Origin: Gremmenia infestans
Lineage: Eukaryota; Ascomycota; Leotiomycetes; Helotiales; Hamatocanthoscyphaceae
Length of the DNA: 64,000 nt
Direction of reading: 5' to 3'
Assembly: GCA_032629725.1 (NCBI GenBank)
Contig: JAFEVB010000009.1
Span: forward strand, 253,001-317,000
The position numbers and the translations under genes were made by a program. This document shows positions 57,884 to 64,000 of this stretch, piece by piece (positions within the stretch are counted from its first letter, which is position 1; every line of letters starts with the position of its first letter). Below the pieces are notes generated by a model. That model was not told where the DNA came from and did no database searches. It saw only the letters and a program-made list of their open reading frames with translations.

Positions 57884-58974
57884 ATTTGTGGTTATTTGAT
57901 GTAGGAATAAGGTGTTGTGTCTTCTGGAAGTCTATGTTGATCCCGGCCCGGCCCGAGTAAAATCCGGTGGACTAGTATCATGCTCCTCAACCTCCTTTTA
58001 ATAAATTAAAAGAATAAGATTTGAAAAGAGTTTTACATCTGAATATCTCCCTCCCAAGAATGTAACCATACCTTCACTCCAGCAGCCTGGCCCTACAAGC
58101 AGCCCATTACATTCTTAGTCTAGAATAGATCATATAATACCCAACAAAGAAATAAAAGCTGAATCCCACATTTCTTTATCTCAGCAACTCTTTACACCCA
58201 GAAAATCCGCGAAAAGCGCCCCTTTGCAAAGCGAGACAGACGGATAGAACGTCTACTCATAAATTACTCTAGTTTCAGCAATCTATCTGGTTTATCACTC
58301 GAAACATATTTTCCCCTCTATTTTCCCAACTATCCTTTTACTCCCCACCCTCGCACCCTCGTACCCATCAGCCATTCCATGAACTCCATACCCATAGCTT
58401 CAACTCCATTCATCCTCCCTTACCCTTCCCTTCCGAAGAGGCAGGCTGCAGACATTCAAATCAAGCCTCAAGCTCCAATTACCACTCACATCTTTCCTTT
58501 CATTTCCTTTCCTTTAACAAAAATAAAACCAAAGCATACTAAGAAACCATTCATTCTCCATTATCCGAGCCTCGTGAAATCCAACAATCCATTCATCCAG
58601 CTTACGCTCATTACATCCCATCCCATCTCTGCATCCAACGCTTCCCTTCCCTGTAAGTGGGGATGGGCTTCAATGATCAGTTGTGGCTGTGAAATGACAG
58701 ACGAGTGCAGAGGGTTCGATGTGAAGGATAATGATAATATGGATGTGTATAAGCGACTGTTGACTTTTATGGGGTAACTCGTTTCATCCTTTCTAGATCT
58801 CCTACCTAAGAGGAAATTAGATGTTTTGAAAATCTTGGAGAGTTTATACGTAACGTACAAATAAAAGGAAATGCGATATCAAATCATAGTTTTCTCACTA
58901 CTATCTAGAGTTATATTGCATAGTCTACCTATTTCCCTTAAACTCCAAGATCCCCCAAGAAATTCATTAACCAT
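57884..58974. other. intergenic
   Basis: Promoter side of the transcription-factor-like gene. A 132-codon plus-strand frame at 58379-58777 is rich in Pro/Ile/Ser/Thr and overlaps another on the opposite strand; it is not called. Confidence 0.45.
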
Positions 58975-60210
58975 CAGTGCATCAAAACAGTAGTCTCAAA
59001 GGGAGGCAAAGGACTCGCAAGCGCCAAAATCCCAGAGCCAAGTACGCGCCGTTCAGTAAAACAAGTTTCTCCAAGTCATACCGGAGTACATCCCGTAAAC
59101 AATTCCCTAATCTCGTCTTCCAAAGCCTGGCCCGGGAGGTTCGATTCGTAGACTTTCGGACCCGCGGCTCCAGTGAGGACGCTCGGCAGGTTATTCGAGT
59201 CGGCATAAAGGAATGTAATGGATTGCAAGGAGCGGAAGGATCGGAGCGGAGCAAGGCTAAAAAGAAGAAATGTTAGCTTAGTTTTAGTTCAGGGAAAGCT
59301 TAGGAGCAGTAGCGATAAGTTAAACAAAGGCAAGGAGAAAAGTCTGTTAGGGTGATGAGTTGAACGAGAATGGAATCCCTGCTTTTCTTACGCTTGTTGA
59401 GGTTCAATTGACCCTGGATTCTATAAACGGACTGGAATAACTTGGGGATGACGATGAGCTCGATAGATTTGATGGGCTGCTGTGAAAACGCCAAAGCAAA
59501 GAAAGTCAGCCCAGTCAGATGGTCCATTGGCTCGCCGAGGATGGATCAGGGGAGACAATCTGACGCGCGTTGCAGGTTGATGACAACTCTCCAATGTCGG
59601 ATCTTTTTGGCAACAGGAAAACGGGTTTGAAATGGATGTGACATCGTAGGATTGCACCCGTATTGAAAGTACCAACTAATGGGGGATGTTTCGATGAGTA
59701 CTCGTTGGCGTTCCCGCGAATCGGAAAGATAGTTGTGAGGTCCCGTAGCCACATAATGAAACTTGTTAAACTCGTATAGGACAGTGCTGGCTTCTGCGTT
59801 GACCTGGCGGCATGTTTGAAGAATTGCCGGAGACAATTTGTAGGCAACATATTTGGAGCCTGATAGTCCCGGAGGAACTACATGAACATGTGCTAGATCT
59901 TCGAGCATGGGATTGTACAGCAAGTACTTATAGACCTCGTTCCGAATCTCGATTGGAAGTTTGTCGAGAAAGCGAGAGTTGGTATTGCCGGGTTGGGTTG
60001 GGCGATAAGCTGTGTGTGCGCATCGGCCTTCATAGGCATACAGTCTACTTCCCCATGGCTAATTGCATTCATGCCCAGAGCCCATCTGTCCGGCATCGGT
60101 GCACCCAGCAGCTGATACACTGCGTCTTCCTCCATCTCTTGAAGGCTCTGTCTCTCTTCTCTCTGCTCCCTTGCCTTCTCTGCTAGCGCACGATCTTTGT
60201 GGTGATCCAT
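58975..60210 (-). pseudogene. broken F-box-like (2EXR-type) gene
   Basis: The F-box-like motif RFLDKLPIEIRNEVYKYLLY (about 59990-59920) is followed by YKLSPAILQTCRQVNAEAST and then VLYEFNKFHYV, the same pairing as in the gene at 18912-20640. The frame continues to IRHWRVVINLQRASDCLP and meets TGA at 59546-59548, after which the same frame resumes with SILGEPMDHLTGLTFFALAF. A CGA-to-TGA change would explain this. An intron probably runs from GTAAGA near 59391 to TTTTTAG near 59263, but the following protein-like frame (SLQSITFLYADSNNLPSVL) is not in phase with it. Upstream, a 105-codon frame from ATG 60208-60210 (MDHHKDRALAEKAREQREER) is in yet another frame. Nonsense plus phase faults point to a pseudogene. 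Confidence 0.65.
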
Positions 60211-60418
60211 TCTGACTATGTTGTTGGATGCCTCGGAAGATGTAGATGGTCAAAGCTAAAGGTGGAGCGTCTGATCCCTTGTTGACTCAGGAATGCGTCG
60301 TGTAGGGATTTGGGAAATGGTTGTGGAGATTCGAAGCATTAACTTTCGCGCGAAGTTCTCAAATGGACATTCACAGAACGGAGGTCCTACCTTCCCCCAT
60401 GCTATAGATTTGTCAGCT

Positions 60419-61066
60419 TCAATTCACAGACCATGCCGATCTCCCACTGACAATCCAGATATCATAAGCATCACCAGATCTTACATGTACAGCCTTCTCT
60501 AGCAGCACCTTCTCCTTATCAAAGAAATCCACCTCCTTTCCCACCGGAGTGGACATCACATTCTGCAACCACTCAGCATACTCCGGAAACCCGGTAATAC
60601 TCCCATAAACCCTTGTCCTCTCTACCCCCCTCACCCCCTCAAACAGCCTCAAAACCTTATAATCCGAGCTCCCATACTGCGCCTGAAAGACCTCAATTGT
60701 CAACTCCTCGACCCCAGTAAAGCTCTCCTGCGCCTTTTGGGCAGAGAAATTCGGATCGTTGTCCAAGCGGACGCGGATGTGGAAACGGCGGATTCTGGAG
60801 ATAAGGATGGGGGAGCTGATGGTGGAGTAGTAGAGACGGAGTCTGGGGAGCGCAGTGAGGAGATTAGGATGTGCGAGGAAGGTGTTGCTGCCGTAGAGAA
60901 TCGGATGGGTTTCGGAGTGGATTTTGCGGCAGGTGGAGAGGATGGCGGGGTAGATTGGGGGGTCGCCAAGGCGGCGCGGGGTTGAGAGAGAGGGGACGAG
61001 GAGGAGTTGGCAGTAGATTTGGTTGCGTATCTCGCCCGGGAGATCGAGGAATGTGAGAGATGGCAT
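60419..61066 (-). CDS. F-box-like (2EXR-type) protein, short intact copy, 215 aa
   Basis: Single exon, ATG at 61064-61066. The motif comes right at the N-terminus: MPSLTFLDLPGEIRNQIYCQ, then YPAILSTCRKIHSETHPILY and GSNTF. These correspond to the LPxEIR-x-x-IY and AIL-x-x-CRxI-x-x-E-x-x-x-ILYGSNTF blocks of the family. The remainder contains an IRRFHIRVRLD strand and FTGVEELTIEVFQAQYGSS, the usual pattern after the motif, and ends SAWSVN. It is much shorter than the 560-aa copy. It is the next gene upstream, on the same strand, of the broken copy at 58975-60210; spacing is about 200 bp. Substrate and partners unknown. Confidence 0.8.
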   Translation of the reverse strand: MPSLTFLDLPGEIRNQIYCQLLLVPSLSTPRRLGDPPIYPAILSTCRKIHSETHPILYGSNTFLAHPNLLTALPRLRLYYSTISSPILISRIRRFHIRVRLDNDPNFSAQKAQESFTGVEELTIEVFQAQYGSSDYKVLRLFEGVRGVERTRVYGSITGFPEYAEWLQNVMSTPVGKEVDFFDKEKVLLEKAVHVRSGDAYDIWIVSGRSAWSVN

Positions 61067-61626
61067 TGTGAATGGTGTGTATGATGTGAAATTAGAAGGT
61101 TAATTAAATGTGAAAAGAAAAGGATATAACAAGAACAAACGCTGCTGATGTTGTTATCGGACTAAAGGGGAGGGGAGAAGATGTCTCGCTTGATAAGGAA
61201 GGACCCCTGATTCGCCTCGCCCTCGCCTTTGCCCGTCACCATAAGCTAGCGTAAGGCTAAAGAAAGCTTAAAATCCTCTCCATGGGTTCTATGCTTAATA
61301 AGAATAATGGCCTCGTACTAGTAGACTGATGTGTGAACTTATTCCCCGAAATACGATAGCAGATTATATACATATAGTTTAAGTAACCAGGTATCTAAAA
61401 AGGGAGGTATGTATCAGCATTAAACCACGCTAATCGATTAGCGACGCTAGGCCACGCATAGGAGTTAAAATCACATCTTCCGCCACTCTTCGTCACTCAC
61501 ACGTGACAATCTCACGCCTTCCTTGAGACATTTCAAGGGTCCATTCTTGCCTTCAACATCATCCTTCAACATATATAGGTACTCCATACAGTCCCCGATG
61601 AGTTGAATTAATTCCACGCTGCCAAA
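61067..61626. other. promoter region between divergent genes
   Basis: Separates the short F-box-like gene (left) from the cystinosin-type gene (right). CATATATAGGT at about 61569-61579 is a possible TATA box some 50 bp before the latter's start. Otherwise nothing seen. Confidence 0.5.
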
Positions 61627-62556
61627 ATGGCAGCCTCCTTTCTCCATCTCGTATCCTCCATCTTCGGCTGGGTCTACACCATCTGCTGGTCGCTGTCCTT
61701 CTACCCACAGCCGATCCTGAACTTCCGCCGGCGGTCCACCACCGGCACAACGGTCGACTTCCCCGCCATAAACGTCGTCGGCTTCCTCGCATACTTCATC
61801 TCGAACACGGCCTTCCTATACTCGCCGCAGATCCGCAAACAGTATGCCGAGAGACATCACGGCCTGACACCCACGGTGCAGATCAATGATCTGGCCTTCG
61901 CCGCGCATGCGCTTCTGACATGCTTGGTTACCATCTCGCAGTTCGTGCCGGGCTTGTGGGGGTTTGATAGAAAGGGGAGGACGGGACCCGGGGCCAGGCT
62001 TAGTACGGGGATCAAGGGCATTATTGTAGGGAGCTTTCTTGGTGTGGGTATTGTGGCTATCATTGTAGCCGCGAGGCATGATCCGGATCCGAAGACTGGA
62101 TGGGCGGCGATTGATATGGTAAGCATACGATACGAAACCTATTTGTCGAATACGTACTAATAAGTTTGGGTATAGATCTACGCCGTATCTTACGTGAAAC
62201 TCATCATCACGCTCGTCAAGTATATGCCTCAAGTCCTGACGAATTACCACAACAAGTCCACGCACGGCTGGTCGATCAATCAGATTCTTCTCGACTTTGT
62301 TGGCGGAATACTCTCCATCTGGCAGCTTGGCATAGATAGCTATCTGCAGGGAGACTGGTCGGGTGTGACGGGGAATCCGGTCAAGTTCGCATTGGGGAAT
62401 ATCAGTGTATTCTTTGATATTATCTTCATGATACAGCATTACTGTGTGTATAGAGGAAACAGGGGGATGGCCTTCTCGGAGGATGAAGAGAGACCTCTAC
62501 TTAATGGGGAAGCAAATGGAGAAGCAGGTGGGGAACGATCAAATGGGAATTCCTAA
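61627..62556 (+). CDS. lysosomal/vacuolar cystine transporter, cystinosin (ERS1) family
   Basis: Proton-coupled exporter of cystine from the vacuole, 290 aa. Exon 1 is 61627-62118, intron 62119-62175 (GTAAGC..TAG, phase 0, with a perfect TACTAAT branch site), exon 2 is 62176-62556. Both PQ-loop repeats are clear: SLSFYPQPILNFRRRSTTGT near residue 25 and VKYMPQVLTNYHNKSTHGWS near residue 180. About seven hydrophobic segments are visible, the last ending in DIIFMIQHYCVY. The C-terminal tail is polar (EDEERPLLNGEANGEAGGE); the ERPLL stretch is a possible acidic dileucine vacuole-sorting signal, which is inference. Intact. Yeast Ers1 is the closest named relative I know. Confidence 0.9.
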
Positions 62557-62962
62557 ATCGTAAAGGTAGCATTGGATAATAGTTAGATAGACACTTATGA
62601 GCTATCATCAGCGTAGCAAAGCATCATGTTTCCCCACTATTACTGTACTAGTTGTGTATTCTTATTTTCCGCCTATTATCTCCCATCGCACCCATCGCAC
62701 CCATCGCACCTATTCACACAGTTTGGAAGTTTCCACTTCATTATACTCTATACAATATCTACTCCAGTCTTTAGTCCACGAGTACTTTATTACGCATCTC
62801 TCACCATCCAATCTTTCATATCCATACCTACACATAGCACCCCATTCATATCTTATGATCTCAACGTCATTAATTATTTATTACCCAAGCCCAATCCCAT
62901 CCGATCCTAACCTATTATCCATCTATCTATCACACACCCCTCCCTAACCCCCATCTCTATCT
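62557..62962. other. intergenic, convergent 3' regions
   Basis: Pyrimidine-rich. Holds a short tandem repeat at 62682-62708. No gene. Confidence 0.5.
62682..62708 (+). repeat. three copies of a 9-bp unit (CCCATCGCA)
   Basis: Three exact consecutive copies in the 3' flank of the cystinosin-type gene. Confidence 0.85.
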
Positions 62963-64000
62963 CTATCCTATTTTATCCATTCTATCTATCACATATCTCT
63001 CCCCAACCATCTCCAGCGCCCTCCCCCAAGTCCCCTCAAAAACCCCCTCCACATTCCCCACCTCACTCTCGAGCACCTCGCGATAAAACGCCCAGCACTG
63101 TTTCAGATCCCCGATAATCCGTTCCCACTCCCTGCAACTATGCTCTGCTTTTCTGCGGGTCATATGCATATGCATATCCACATCCTCATCCTCATCTGCA
63201 AAACCATCCCCATCTTCCCCCGTAAAGCTATGCAACATTGCGAATTCGCGCTGTTGTAGTATAGTAGCTTTCTCGATCGCATCTTCGAGGCGTTTGGAAA
63301 AACTGGCTGGTTCTGAACTAGAACTAGAACCAGAACTCATTTCCACCCCCTCTACTTCCATCTGCGCCCCCCTCTCAAACCCCCAAATCACCCTCCCTGA
63401 CTCCCCCAACGTGTCCCTCATGCACTCCCCAATCCGCCCTTCCATATCTTCATTCCCACTCTCCCGCGCCTCTGCCAACTGTCGCTCGAACATCCTTACC
63501 TGCTCCCCGTACATCCGTCGTGCTTGCTCGTACTCCTGCCCCTCGAGTAGCTTGCGCTTGTTGCAGCCTGGGCAGAGGCCTGGTGTGCGTTCTTGGAGTG
63601 AGGCGATGTTAGCATCGGTGTCTGTGTCTGTGTCATTAGTGGTGGAGGAGGAGTTGGAGGTTGAGGTGGAAGTGGAGGAAGTAGGGGTCGACAGGATGTA
63701 ATCTGGTATCCCTTGCAGGAGTTTATGCCCGCAGTGGAAGACCCAGATCGTGTTATTTGAAGAGGTGTAGCGATGGCGATGGCGGTGGCGTGCTAAGTCC
63801 TGACTTCCCCTTCCCTGTGATCCAGGTCCAGCACTAACACCGCTGCCTGGTTGTTGTGCTTGTGCTTGCGATTGCGGTAGCGGTCGTGTATGGTTACGTG
63901 GTAAGAAACTCGCTTCTGTGCTGCTTACTTCTAGAACCAAGCGGGATGTACTGTAGCCCGGTAGGGCAAAACATGACGCTGGCGCTGGCGAGGCGTCACG
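62963..64000 (-). CDS. Cys/His-motif protein C, 5' end outside the window or behind an intron
   Basis: An open frame from the window edge to TAG at 62963. No ATG occurs in frame before the middle of the protein, so the start lies beyond 64000 or across an intron; a GTAAGC donor near 63930 and CAG acceptors near 63820 fit the latter. Recognisable parts: NTIWVFHCGHKLLQG, then after a Ser/Thr/Asp-rich spacer TPGLCPGCNKRKLLEGQEYE. These Cys-Gly-His and Cys-Pro-x-Cys elements match the Cys11-x-His13 and final Cys-x2-Cys of micro-proteins A and B. The rest is helical (YGEQVRMFERQLAEARESGN) with an acidic region and a Trp-containing C-terminal block. No function known. Confidence 0.55.
   Translation of the reverse strand, partial: RDASPAPASCFALPGYSTSRLVLEVSSTEASFLPRNHTRPLPQSQAQAQQPGSGVSAGPGSQGRGSQDLARHRHRHRYTSSNNTIWVFHCGHKLLQGIPDYILSTPTSSTSTSTSNSSSTTNDTDTDTDANIASLQERTPGLCPGCNKRKLLEGQEYEQARRMYGEQVRMFERQLAEARESGNEDMEGRIGECMRDTLGESGRVIWGFERGAQMEVEGVEMSSGSSSSSEPASFSKRLEDAIEKATILQQREFAMLHSFTGEDGDGFADEDEDVDMHMHMTRRKAEHSCREWERIIGDLKQCWAFYREVLESEVGNVEGVFEGTWGRALEMVGERYVIDRMDKIG

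Noticed and set aside
58379..58777. 132-codon plus-strand frame
   Set aside because: Pro/Ser/Thr/Ile-rich translation of low-complexity DNA, with a 99-codon frame on the opposite strand over part of the same bases.
1..64000. tRNA genes, CRISPR arrays, bacterial-type operons
   Set aside because: I saw no convincing cloverleaf with A and B boxes by eye, no regular spacer-repeat array, and the gene structure is eukaryotic throughout.

Overview
The window is nuclear DNA of a filamentous ascomycete (Pezizomycotina). The evidence is short GT-AG introns of about 46-162 bp with CTNAC-like branch sites, CT-rich leaders, a Zn(II)2Cys6 regulator, an aminoglycoside-phosphotransferase-like gene of the fungal type, fungal-only membrane proteins and a secreted protein resembling the biotrophy-associated secreted protein 2 (BAS2) family. 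A plant-associated Leotiomycete (Helotiales) fits best, but that placement is inference from remembered family resemblance, not from a search.

Layout. 1-0.35 kb: 3' part-missing EBP2 (ribosome biogenesis, minus). 0.65-3.4 kb: a decayed kinase-like gene and two orphan reading frames. 4.0-10.0 kb: two conserved minus-strand genes, the mitochondrial aspartate/glutamate carrier AGC1 and a B-type cyclin. 10-14.8 kb: an AT-rich gene-poor stretch with a perfect hairpin, ending in the long leader of a regulator with a C-terminal zinc cluster (14.8-17.0 kb). 18.9-31.1 kb: an accessory block with one intact and one frameshifted member of an F-box-like (2EXR-type) family, a small two-helix membrane protein and a broken lineage-specific gene. 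32.2-44.6 kb: mostly conserved genes, namely an APH-like protein, a two-helix membrane protein, a ZRG17-type zinc transporter subunit, MGM1/OPA1 dynamin and the glutamine amidotransferase DUG3. 45.4-50.3 kb: small genes, namely two tandem Cys/His micro-proteins, an orphan and two convergent small secreted proteins. 51.5-57.9 kb: a SNF2-family helicase and a fungal transcription-factor-like gene, with a relic between them. 59-61 kb: two more F-box-like genes, one broken and one intact. 61.6-64 kb: a cystinosin-type transporter and a 5'-truncated gene that repeats the Cys/His motif.

No operon-like functional cluster is visible. Several housekeeping genes serve mitochondria or redox balance (AGC1, MGM1, DUG3), but their proximity is probably coincidental. 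The striking pattern is the alternation of conserved genes with blocks of decaying, family-expanded genes, which looks like birth-and-death evolution. Candidates for something little described are the three-member Cys/His micro-protein family, the secreted-protein pair and the F-box-like family. Exon boundaries were derived by hand from splice signals and reading frame.
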